DNA of 12,419 nt from CAYLHS01 sp964383535 (lineage in GTDB: Bacteria; Actinomycetota; Acidimicrobiia; Spongiisociales; UBA4744). Of the stretch, positions 5,806-12,225 are shown one piece after another. Under the pieces are notes generated by a model. The model made no database searches, was not told the DNA's origin, and saw nothing but the letters and a program-made list of their open reading frames with translations. The DNA is taken from contig CAYLHS010000063.1 of the NCBI GenBank assembly GCA_964383535.1, positions 1 to 12,419 of the forward strand, written 5' to 3'. Both the position numbers and the translations under genes were made by a program. Position 1 is the stretch's first letter. Each line of letters starts with the position of its first letter.

Positions 5806-8437
5806 CCCTCGTTCGAGCCGCTGCATCGATCAGGGTGAGCGCACGACGCTCCCAGGTGTTGTTGCGGGCGGCACGGCGGAGCCTCCGCTCGTAGTCATGA
5901 TCCCTGCGCAAAGCCGCAGCCTCCTGCAGCCTCGCGATCCATTCGTCTCGACCATCGGCAATCAGCACCTCCGGGTACCGCCGGCACTCGCGCAGATTGG
6001 GAGTCACGATCGGGCGCCCGCCCGCCATGTACTCGAACAGCTTGAGCGGAGAGACCCCATGGGTAACGTCGCTGACCTCGAATGGGATCGTGGCCACGTC
6101 AAACCAATGCAGATAGGCAGGAAGATCCTGATAGCTCCTCGGACCGAGCCAATGGACGTTGGGTCGCTCGAACGCCGTAGAGCCGTCCACGCTGCCGTCG
6201 TAGTCCGGCCCGATGAAGACGAACTGATAGTCGGGGAGGGCTCCCGCAGCGGCGTCGATGAGGTCGTAGTCGAGCCACTTGGCGATGGCTCCGTAGTACC
6301 CGATGATGGGTCTTCCTGCCGCGACCAGGTTCTCGAGGCCGTCGGGAGTCGATCCATCCGGTCTGTATGACGCGAAGTGGTCGTAGTCGACACCGTTCGG
6401 GCAGAGGACGGCGTCGGGGCGGACCGCTGCGACCTGCTCATAGAGATCTCGGGCAGATCCGACGACGAGATCGGCGTTGTGCGTCGCCCGCTCGTGCCAG
6501 CCGCGCAGATCGCTCATCGGATACGCGGCAGTGAACACCTCGAGTTCGTCGATGTGCTCGTAGACAACGAGAGGATCGGCGAGGTGCCGTCTCCAGTCGA
6601 AGTTGTAGACGTAGGTGATGAGCAGTGGGTCTGGTATGCGGCGCTCGACGTCGAGCACCGATTCGGGAACATGCCCGAGGTAGAGGTGTGGAGCGTAGGA
6701 ACGAAACCCGAGGACCTGCTCGGCGTTGTCGTGGCGAAGGTGATAGAGCACCAGGTAGCCAAGACGGGCGAAGGCGAGTGCCATTTGCTGAGGACGTTGA
6801 AACAGCGTGACGCCCCAACCGATGCCCGGCGGGAACACCACAACTCCCGGAGCGTCTGTGTGCTGCTCGAGGAGATCATCCAGCTCGACGGTAAACCTCT
6901 CGCGGAGCTCTGCCATCTGTTCTGGTGAATACGCGGGCTCGTCATCGTGCGACAAGCCAAGGTCGCGCATCTTCGTCCGGTACCGGACAGGCACCATCCT
7001 CGGCGCCGCCCTATCGAGACCCCGTCGCACCATGCCGCCCAGGTCTCGCATCTTGGTCCGAGCACCCCAATACGCGCTGACGACACTGAAGGTCCGGCTG
7101 TCGAGGATCTCCGCATGCTGGGACGCCAGCCCGTCGTAGGCCTTGGTCGCATTGAGCAACTCGGTCTCCACAGTTCTCAGACGGGCCTGGAGTGCCTTTG
7201 CTTCCAGGTCCTTGGTGCCTTCGCCGACAACGCGGTTCAAGGCGAGCCGGTCGATGGCACGACGCGTCTCAGGGTTGGCCTGCGGGGCTGCAGGGGATCC
7301 GGTGAGGAACTCTGAGAGCGTCGTGCTACCCGCGTTCGCTCGTTCTCGCATGGTCTCGGCGCCACGCAGGAGCAGTTCTCGCAATTCCGTCGCGCGAGCC
7401 AGCGCTTCCGATCCGAGATCCGGCAGACTGCTCGATCGGTCGAGTGACACATTGAAGTCCGAGATTCCCAGGGCATCCATGAGCGCTGTGACCTTGGGGT
7501 CATAGGAGAGAGCTACGAGCGGCACGCCTTGGTGCGCGGCGAAGATGCCGGCGTGGAGGCGCATTCCGACGACGAGGCCGCACGTGCCGAGCACTGCGAG
7601 CAACTCGGCCGGCCTGTAGTCCGACCGGAGGATGGTGGTGTGGCGAACATGGCGCATTCTCCCGGCCACCTCGGTCGCGACGCGAGCGTCGTTCTCTCTC
7701 GGAGCCAGCGATCGTTGGAATGGCACGAAGAGGATGTCGCAGCCGGTTCGCTCGACGAGCGCGTCGAGGCCTCGTGCCACGTCGTCCTGCCACCCGCGTG
7801 GCCCTTCTGGCCAGGGACGAAGTGCGACGGCGACGCGGAGCCTGTCCGAGGGGGCGACACCGTCGGCTGCAAGGAGAGGCTCGATGACATCCGCCGGAAC
7901 CGGAGTGAGGAGGAAAGCCGGATCGGCGGTGAGTTCGATCCTGTCCTCGAGGCCCGCAGCGGCGAGCACCTCGCGAGATGCTTCGTCCCTGACCGTCGCT
8001 ACCGCAGCCTGATCGAATGCCAAGCGTGTGTATTCGATGCCGGCTTCGCTGGTGACCGGCCCGATGCCCACCCCATGGATCATCAACGGAGTGCTCGACA
8101 GCGTGGCCAGCAGCGCGAACCCCGTCCAGTTGTCGATGCTGCCGTGACGAGCGGTGAGGAGGTTGTCCGGATGTACGCCCCAGTAGTCCTGAAAGAGCCC
8201 TCCACCGCCGAGCACCATTCGGTCGGCGTCCCTGGCGGCGGCAACGATGGCGGGCATGTCCTGCCAGTGCACAGCCGTTACCTCGTGCTCGAGTTCGGTC
8301 TCTCTCGGGGAGCCGGATACGACGGTCACACCGGCATCCGGGAGCGCTGCTCGGAGTTCACTCAGCAGGGCTGTGAGGATTGCCTCGTCGCCGGCGTTCC
8401 CGAATCCGTAGTACCCGGAGATGAGGACTCTCGTCAT
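5795..8437 (-). CDS. Fusion of CsaB/WcaK-type polysaccharide pyruvyl transferase and glycosyltransferase
   Basis: A two-enzyme protein of 880 residues. Residues 1 to about 380 form a polysaccharide pyruvyl transferase that would add a pyruvate ketal from phosphoenolpyruvate to a glycan sugar. Motifs are GYYGFGNAGDE (8-18), GGGGLFQD (77-84), HGVGIGP (121-127), GMRLHAGIFAAHQGVPLVAL (291-310, with the expected catalytic His295) and SYDPK (311-315). Residues 400-445 look like a coiled coil. A basic linker at 455-500 repeats RTKMRDLG twice. Residues 530-880 form a GT-B glycosyltransferase: FQRPQQMALAFARLGY (546-561), CPNGVDYDHF (679-688), IIGYYGAIAKWLDYDL (711-726) and GVSPLKLFEYMAGGRPIVTP (794-813, Glu802). 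I chose the ATG at 8437 because the fold starts there as MTRVLISGYYG. The frame extends to 8539, but the extra 34 residues are unlike the family and overlap the divergent promoter region. CsaB-type proteins often modify wall polysaccharides that anchor S-layer (SLH) proteins, but other pyruvylated glycans are possible. Confidence 0.9.
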   Translation of the reverse strand: MTRVLISGYYGFGNAGDEAILTALLSELRAALPDAGVTVVSGSPRETELEHEVTAVHWQDMPAIVAAARDADRMVLGGGGLFQDYWGVHPDNLLTARHGSIDNWTGFALLATLSSTPLMIHGVGIGPVTSEAGIEYTRLAFDQAAVATVRDEASREVLAAAGLEDRIELTADPAFLLTPVPADVIEPLLAADGVAPSDRLRVAVALRPWPEGPRGWQDDVARGLDALVERTGCDILFVPFQRSLAPRENDARVATEVAGRMRHVRHTTILRSDYRPAELLAVLGTCGLVVGMRLHAGIFAAHQGVPLVALSYDPKVTALMDALGISDFNVSLDRSSSLPDLGSEALARATELRELLLRGAETMRERANAGSTTLSEFLTGSPAAPQANPETRRAIDRLALNRVVGEGTKDLEAKALQARLRTVETELLNATKAYDGLASQHAEILDSRTFSVVSAYWGARTKMRDLGGMVRRGLDRAAPRMVPVRYRTKMRDLGLSHDDEPAYSPEQMAELRERFTVELDDLLEQHTDAPGVVVFPPGIGWGVTLFQRPQQMALAFARLGYLVLYHLRHDNAEQVLGFRSYAPHLYLGHVPESVLDVERRIPDPLLITYVYNFDWRRHLADPLVVYEHIDELEVFTAAYPMSDLRGWHERATHNADLVVGSARDLYEQVAAVRPDAVLCPNGVDYDHFASYRPDGSTPDGLENLVAAGRPIIGYYGAIAKWLDYDLIDAAAGALPDYQFVFIGPDYDGSVDGSTAFERPNVHWLGPRSYQDLPAYLHWFDVATIPFEVSDVTHGVSPLKLFEYMAGGRPIVTPNLRECRRYPEVLIADGRDEWIARLQEAAALRRDHDYERRLRRAARNNTWERRALTLIDAAARTRVDR
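6958..7060 (-). repeat. Duplicated RTKMRDLG segment in the fusion linker
   Basis: Two 22-base segments, 7039-7060 and 6958-6979, agree at 19 of 22 positions and lie 81 bases (27 codons) apart in the same frame. Both encode RTKMRDL plus the start of a glycine codon. All three differences are at third codon positions and are silent. This points to an old duplication in the linker whose protein sequence has since been conserved. Confidence 0.75.
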
Positions 8438-8497
8438 GACCGGACGGAGTGGAGGGGACGAACCATGGTGGCGGCGAAGTGTACCGACGTTTCTCTC

Positions 8498-8503
8498 TAC
8501 ACT
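8498..8503 (+). promoter_or_regulatory. Putative -10 element (TACACT) of the sulfotransferase-like gene
   Basis: TACACT lies ten bases before the preferred ATG at 8514, within the 76-base gap separating the divergent pyruvyltransferase fusion from this gene. As at other genes here, the spacing would give a nearly leaderless message. No -35 consensus is seen. Confidence 0.3.
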
Positions 8504-8513
8504 CTTCGAGGCC

Positions 8514-9308
8514 ATGGCCACCCCGTCATTCGTCCTCATCTACTACGGCAACACCGGTTCCTCTTGGCTCGTCGAGACGCTCGGCAGCGCACCCGGCGTG
8601 ATCATCCCTGCCTTCGAACCTGTCGAGGGCTGGGCATGGAAAGCACCCGACGAAGAGAAGCTCGCATGGATTCGCAACGCTCTCACTCCGCCACCTGAGC
8701 GCGAAGGCGAGGCGTTCGAGGCATGGCTTGCCGGTCTGGCGCGCTCCCCGCAGTTCAAGGGACTTCCCGGCAAGGAGTTCGAGTCGGTCGGGTTCAAGAT
8801 GAACGGGCATACGCTCGATGATCTCGAGGGGCTGATCCGGCTCGTATCGGACGTGGAGGCCAAGACGATCTTCCTCGAGCGGGACAATCGCCTCAAGCAT
8901 GCGCTGTCGCTCTACCGGTACCACGAGGAATCCAAGAGCCAGTTCGACCTGGCCGGCGTACGTCCGCCGACCAAGGTGGACTTCAAGAAGTTCGACCGTT
9001 GGCTCATCGACTCGCACCGCCTCCACTCGAACCACCGTCGGTTCAGGCAACTGGCGGTTTCCACGCTCGGCTGGGATCGGCTGATCGACGTCGCCTACGA
9101 GGATTTCGTCACACCGGAAGGCAAGAGCGCCACGATCGATCGTCTCGCGAGATTCCTGGGTCTCGACCGGAGCGCGATGGGCGAGTCGGGGTTTGCCAAG
9201 GCGACGCCCGACGGGCTCGAAGAAGCGATCGTCAACTACGCCCGCTTCAGGAAACGATTCATCGAAACACCGCTCGAGGTCTACCTCGATGACTGGCGGG
9301 AGGGCTGA
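8514..9308 (+). CDS. Sulfotransferase-like protein (PAPS-dependent P-loop fold)
   Basis: A 264-residue protein with the layout of a bacterial carbohydrate sulfotransferase. YYGNTGSSWLVETL (10-23) is the 5'-phosphosulfate-binding loop that follows the first beta strand. IFLERDNRLKHALSLYR (119-135) fits the 3'-phosphate-binding strand and helix, with Arg123 and Ser132 as candidate PAPS contacts. VAYEDFV (193-199) matches the late conserved YED motif. The family would transfer sulfate from PAPS to a sugar hydroxyl, here presumably on the locus glycan. I start at ATG 8514, four residues before the first core strand. A longer frame from 8421 overlaps the start of the divergent gene and adds a segment unlike the family. 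No signal peptide or membrane segment is seen. The exporter genes follow after a 90-base gap. The fold assignment rests on motifs read by eye, and the substrate is unknown. Confidence 0.72.
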   Translation: MATPSFVLIYYGNTGSSWLVETLGSAPGVIIPAFEPVEGWAWKAPDEEKLAWIRNALTPPPEREGEAFEAWLAGLARSPQFKGLPGKEFESVGFKMNGHTLDDLEGLIRLVSDVEAKTIFLERDNRLKHALSLYRYHEESKSQFDLAGVRPPTKVDFKKFDRWLIDSHRLHSNHRRFRQLAVSTLGWDRLIDVAYEDFVTPEGKSATIDRLARFLGLDRSAMGESGFAKATPDGLEEAIVNYARFRKRFIETPLEVYLDDWREG

Positions 9309-9329
9309 GCCGCACCTCGGTGCCCGCTC
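9307..9329 (+). terminator. GC-rich hairpin at the end of the sulfotransferase-like gene
   Basis: GAGC-c-GCAC-CTCG-GTGC-cc-GCTC forms a compact stem-loop beginning at the stop codon. A second small hairpin, CCTGC/GCAGG, sits at 9343-9357. Neither is followed by a T tract. They may slow or end transcription before the exporter genes, which appear to have their own promoter. Weak evidence. Confidence 0.3.
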
Positions 9330-9367
9330 GCAAAGGCACCCACCTGCTCGGGGCAGGCCGGCTCCAG

Positions 9368-9376
9368 TGCTAGCCT
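9368..9376 (+). promoter_or_regulatory. Putative extended -10 element (TGCTAGCCT) of the exporter operon
   Basis: TGC-TAGCCT matches an extended -10 arrangement (TGn before a TAnnnT hexamer) and lies 22 bases before the GTG start at 9399. The octamer GCTAGCCT recurs at 12275-12282 upstream of the last gene. No good -35 box is present, which is tolerable for extended -10 promoters. Confidence 0.4.
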
Positions 9377-9398
9377 TTCGCTCCGTCGACGATTCTCC

Positions 9399-10229
9399 GT
9401 GAGAACCAACACCTACTACGACTCTGCGCAAACCAGGCGCCCGCTGCTGACCGAGTTCGCCAACTTCTGGTCGTATCGCGGGCTGCTCAGACTGCTCGTG
9501 ACCAGGGATCTGACCGTTCGCTACAAGCGCTCGATCTTGGGCGTCTGGTGGACCTTGCTGAACCCGCTGCTGACGACCGCCGTTCTGTGGTTGATCTTTG
9601 GCAAGTTGTTTGGGGACAGGTTCGCGACCGAGGGTGAACCGTATGTTCTCTACCTGCTCGCAGGGGTGTTGTTGATGACGTTCTTCTCGCAAGGGATGCT
9701 GTCTACGGGTGCGGCGATCACCAACGCGTCCGGGATCCTCTCCAAGGTGTACGTTCCGGCCGAGGTGTTCTCGCTGTCGACGGCGGTCGCGGCAGGCGTC
9801 AACCTGGTGATCGGTCTGGTGCCACTCGTCATCATCCAGGTCACCTCCGGGGTTGGTGTCCCATGGACGGTGGCGCTGGTGCCCATTCCTGCGCTTGCCA
9901 TGCTCGCGCTCGTGACGGGGCTGGGCCTGCTCGTGGCGTCGGCTGCCGTGTACTTCTACGACATCCTCGATATCACACGGGTGCTCGTGCAGCTCGTCTA
10001 CTACCTGACACCTGTGTTCTGGCCGATTTCCATCGCAGGGCGTTTCGAACCTTGGGTGAAAGCCAGCCCGCTGTTCTCCTACGTCGACGTGTTCCGCGAC
10101 GTTGCCTATCGAGGGGTGATCCCGCCCCTGTGGGAGCTGGCGATGATTGTCGTGTCGTCGATGCTGTTTCTGGCACTCGGCGTGTGGGTGTTCTCGAAGG
10201 GGTGGAAGAACCTCGTGGGGTCGTTGTGA
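9399..10229 (+). CDS. ABC-2 type polysaccharide exporter, permease subunit (Wzm/TagG/KpsM-like)
   Basis: Integral membrane subunit of 276 residues that would flip a finished lipid-linked polysaccharide across the cytoplasmic membrane. The N-terminal amphipathic signature LLVTRDLTVRYKRSILGVWW (32-51) and NPLL (55-58) are typical of the family. About six hydrophobic segments follow, near 50-70, 84-103, 125-148, 158-185, 195-213 and 246-266. YYLTPVFWPIS (201-211) and SPLFSYVDVFRDVAYRG (223-239) match the conserved late region of these permeases. GTG at 9399 is the only reasonable start. The stop overlaps the ATPase start as GTGA, so the two subunits are translated together. Position after initiation, transfer and modification genes fits export of the locus glycan. 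Teichoic-acid export by a TagGH-like pair is an alternative substrate class. Confidence 0.92.
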   Translation: MRTNTYYDSAQTRRPLLTEFANFWSYRGLLRLLVTRDLTVRYKRSILGVWWTLLNPLLTTAVLWLIFGKLFGDRFATEGEPYVLYLLAGVLLMTFFSQGMLSTGAAITNASGILSKVYVPAEVFSLSTAVAAGVNLVIGLVPLVIIQVTSGVGVPWTVALVPIPALAMLALVTGLGLLVASAAVYFYDILDITRVLVQLVYYLTPVFWPISIAGRFEPWVKASPLFSYVDVFRDVAYRGVIPPLWELAMIVVSSMLFLALGVWVFSKGWKNLVGSL

Positions 10230-10963
10230 ACGAGGTCCCCGTCCAGGTTGCGGACGTCTCACTGGCGTACCGGCTCGCCCGCAATCGTGCCGGCACCTTC
10301 AAGGAATTCGCCATTCAGATGCTCCGCCGGCAAGTCACCATCGAGAAGCTGTGGGCGGTGCAGCATGCTTCATTCGAGGTGAAGCGGGGCGAGGTGTTCG
10401 CGCTGATCGGTCCGAACGGTGCCGGCAAGACCACGCTGATGAAGGTGGTCGCCAGGGTACTGCCGCCGACCGACGGGCGCGTGATCGTGCGCGGCTCGTT
10501 GGCGCCGATGATCTCGCTCGGTGCCGGCTTCAACCCGGAATTGACGGGCTACGAGAACATCGTGCTCTATGGGACGTTGCTGGGGAGAGACCCTCGGGAC
10601 ATGCGCGAGAGCGCTGCCCGCATCGCAGACTGGGCAGGACTGACCGATTTCATGGATGTGCCGGTGCGGAGCTACTCGTCGGGAATGCTCGCCAGGCTCG
10701 GGTTCTCGATCGCGTCGGACATCGATCCCGACGTGCTGGTGGTGGACGAGGTGCTGGCAGTAGGCGATGAGGCCTTCCAGCACAAGTCGTTCGATCGGAT
10801 GATGGCGATGATGAACTCGGGTACCGCTGTGCTGCTGGTCACGCATCAGCTCGACAAGGTGCTGGAGATGGCCGATCGGGTGCTGTGGCTCGACAAGGGC
10901 CGGGTCAGGATGATCGGAGAACCCGAGGAGGTCGTGGGCCTGTATCGCGAGTCGGTCGGGTAG
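10226..10963 (+). CDS. ABC-type polysaccharide exporter, ATPase subunit (Wzt/TagH/KpsT-like)
   Basis: Cytoplasmic ATPase of 245 residues driving the adjacent permease. Motifs occur in order: Walker A GPNGAGKTT (62-70), SLGAGFNPELTGYENI (97-112) in the Q-loop region typical of polysaccharide exporters, signature YSSGMLARL (150-158), Walker B VLVVDEVLAVGD (170-181) and the switch histidine in VTHQ (205-208). The N-terminal stretch YRLARNRAGTFKEF (15-28) resembles the extended N-terminus of Wzt/TagH proteins. The protein ends soon after the nucleotide-binding domain, with no added C-terminal carbohydrate-binding module of the kind that recognises capped O-antigen chains. It therefore probably does not select substrates by a terminal modification. 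The GTG start overlaps the permease stop. The gene converges on the DUF559 gene, with a palindromic repeat between them. Confidence 0.93.
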   Translation: MNEVPVQVADVSLAYRLARNRAGTFKEFAIQMLRRQVTIEKLWAVQHASFEVKRGEVFALIGPNGAGKTTLMKVVARVLPPTDGRVIVRGSLAPMISLGAGFNPELTGYENIVLYGTLLGRDPRDMRESAARIADWAGLTDFMDVPVRSYSSGMLARLGFSIASDIDPDVLVVDEVLAVGDEAFQHKSFDRMMAMMNSGTAVLLVTHQLDKVLEMADRVLWLDKGRVRMIGEPEEVVGLYRESVG

Positions 10964-10984
10964 GGGTTCGCGCTCTCAATCCTG

Positions 10985-11033
10985 TTCTTGCGTGAGTTGG
11001 CCGGCTATCTCACGGTTCGCTCACGCCAGAACG
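10985..11033. repeat. Palindromic 49-bp repeat, copy R1
   Basis: Left arm TTCTTGCGTGAG (10985-10996) and right arm CTCACGCCAGAA (11020-11031) are complementary at 11 of 12 positions. The centre contains GGCTATCT (11003-11010). Without gaps the element matches copy R2 at 12028-12076 at 39 of 49 positions, in the same orientation. It lies between two convergent genes and contains the stop codon of the DUF559 gene (11021-11023). It may act as a terminator for one or both genes, but its recurrence suggests a dispersed repeat family. Confidence 0.75.
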
Positions 11034-11962
11034 TGGGCGGGGGAGGGCGCGCCGGTCAGAAGGGCGAGCTGCACCTCGTCGGCCACCGACTCGGGTCTCG
11101 TGATCAGGTCCCACCATGTGTAGCGCAGCGTCGTCCACCCGAGGAGCTCGGTGACGTTCTGCACGGCCCGATCCCGGCGGAACGTGGTCCTGTCCATGTG
11201 GTATGCCTCCGAATCGAGTTCGATCCGGAGGTGATGCTGCGGGTAGGCGAAGTCCGTTCGACAGATGAAGCTGCCGTCGGGTCGACGGATCTCGACTTGT
11301 GCGTGGGCCTGGGGCAGATCGAAGCGCTGGCAGACTCGCCGAAAGAGATCTTCGAGTTCGCTCTCTGCGATGCCGTTCCACATCAGACGCTCTTCTATGA
11401 GAGGACGGATCACCCCTACGCCGCGACGTCCTTTCTTCCTGACTCGACCGACGAGTGCTGCGACATCGTGGAGCGAGAAGAGTCCTTTGCGGAGGCCGGC
11501 ATCGAGAGCACGAGGCACGAGATGGCGGGCGCTCGCTCCAAGATCGACGATGGTACGGGCGGGTGTTGTTGCCGGGATCGGGCCGATCGTTGTTGTGTCC
11601 TCGTCGAGGAGATCCTTGGACTCGTGCACCGTGACCTTCTGGACGGAGCGGTCCCAGCGATGCATGACGATCTCGATCCGGTTTCGCCGAGAGTCAGTCA
11701 TGTGCCACAGATAGGCGGCGGTCGCATGCGACGCGTAAGCGCCCGGGCTGCCGGCCGAGAAGACGGCGACCATCACGGACTGGTGCCAGGTCGGCGGGCT
11801 GCCCGCAACGGCGAGCACGTTGCGGGCGGGGCGTCGGAGCTTCCCGTGTCGGACCAGGTACATGGCTTGGTCGTCGGTGATGCCCGTCGCACGAGCCTGC
11901 GTGGTTGAGGCGACCCCGAATTGACATTCGGCGAGACTGGCGAATCGTTGGTAGGCGTTCAT
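11021..11962 (-). CDS. AbiEi-type winged-helix plus DUF559 (Vsr-like nuclease fold) protein
   Basis: A 313-residue protein of a type common in actinobacteria. The N-terminal region (about 8-55) fits an AbiEi-type winged helix: FGVASTTQARATGITDDQAM followed by VRHGKLRRPARNVLAV. A central domain (60-190) includes SHATAAYLW (78-86) and TTPARTIVDLG (132-142), also typical of AbiEi-like proteins. The C-terminal DUF559 domain (about 200-295) has the layout of Vsr-related endonucleases: a Glu in SELEDLF (201-207), Asp237 in RTDFAYP, Glu249/Asp250 in IELDSEAYH, RRDRAVQN (262-269) and LGWTTLRYTW (274-283). These could form a PD-(D/E)XK metal site. I start at ATG 11962 because the family N-terminus begins there. 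A longer frame to 12097 would read through repeat R2. No AbiEii nucleotidyltransferase toxin gene is adjacent, so a toxin-antitoxin role is doubtful. Function unknown, with DNA binding or cleavage plausible. Confidence 0.82.
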   Translation of the reverse strand: MNAYQRFASLAECQFGVASTTQARATGITDDQAMYLVRHGKLRRPARNVLAVAGSPPTWHQSVMVAVFSAGSPGAYASHATAAYLWHMTDSRRNRIEIVMHRWDRSVQKVTVHESKDLLDEDTTTIGPIPATTPARTIVDLGASARHLVPRALDAGLRKGLFSLHDVAALVGRVRKKGRRGVGVIRPLIEERLMWNGIAESELEDLFRRVCQRFDLPQAHAQVEIRRPDGSFICRTDFAYPQHHLRIELDSEAYHMDRTTFRRDRAVQNVTELLGWTTLRYTWWDLITRPESVADEVQLALLTGAPSPAHVLA

Positions 11963-12027
11963 GGGGGCAGCATGAAGGCTGAGTGGGACATCACTCGCTC
12001 CGGCGTGAGGTAGCGGGACCGACGTCC

Positions 12028-12076
12028 TTCTGGCGTGGGCTGGTTGGCTATCTGGCGGTTTTCTCACGCCAAAACG
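12028..12076. repeat. Palindromic 49-bp repeat, copy R2
   Basis: Left arm TTCTGGCGTGGG (12028-12039) and right arm CTCACGCCAAAA (12063-12074) pair at 10 of 12 positions plus one G-T wobble. GGCTATCT recurs at 12046-12053. It lies 65 bases upstream of the DUF559 start codon. A smaller stem inside the element has changed in step between copies: GTTC/GAAC in R1 is GTTT/AAAC in R2. That supports a conserved folded or cruciform form. Confidence 0.75.
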
Positions 12077-12197
12077 GGGTGGGGCGGGGTGTAACACGTG
12101 GGATCCCCAGGCGTCCTCCCTCCCGAGGATGTCTATCCAGGCACTGCGCGCGACACGAGGGAAAACCCAACAGTATCGGTTGCATTCGGTAGCATGG

Positions 12198-12225
12198 TTG
12201 ACAGTCCTCGAGACTTGTGAAAAGT
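12198..12225 (+). promoter_or_regulatory. Candidate promoter with consensus -35 (TTGACA)
   Basis: TTGACA at 12198-12203 is a perfect sigma-70-type -35 box. The best -10 at 16-base spacing is AAAAGT (12220-12225), a poor match. Initiation near 12232 would put all the downstream hairpins in a leader of about 170 bases. An alternative promoter is TTGTGT (12255-12260), 16 bases, then TAGCCT (12277-12282). It would give a shorter leader lacking the first hairpins. Confidence 0.4.

Noticed and set aside
8438..8539. Upstream extension of the pyruvyl transferase fusion to 8539
   Set aside because: The 34 extra residues do not resemble the family, whose fold begins at MTRVLISGYYG, and they would cover the divergent promoter region and the neighbouring start.
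7529..8698. A 389-codon plus-strand frame inside the pyruvyl transferase region
   Set aside because: It is antisense to conserved pyruvyl transferase motifs and has no recognisable features of its own.
8526..10262. A 578-codon minus-strand frame across the sulfotransferase-like and permease genes
   Set aside because: The translation is rich in Arg, His, Glu and Gln with no domain. The plus-strand genes show family motifs, membrane segments and coupled starts.
10988..11908. Long open frame on the plus strand opposite the DUF559 gene
   Set aside because: It has no recognisable domain and lies antisense to a gene whose winged-helix and DUF559 motifs are clear. Long antisense frames are expected at this GC content.
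11021..11962. Complete AbiE type IV toxin-antitoxin system
   Set aside because: No AbiEii-type nucleotidyltransferase gene lies on either side. The upstream side is gene-free and the downstream neighbour is the exporter ATPase.
10985..12076. R1 and R2 as CRISPR repeats or insertion-sequence ends
   Set aside because: There are only two copies about 1 kb apart, with no spacer array. No transposase or target-site duplication is seen, and each copy is itself palindromic.
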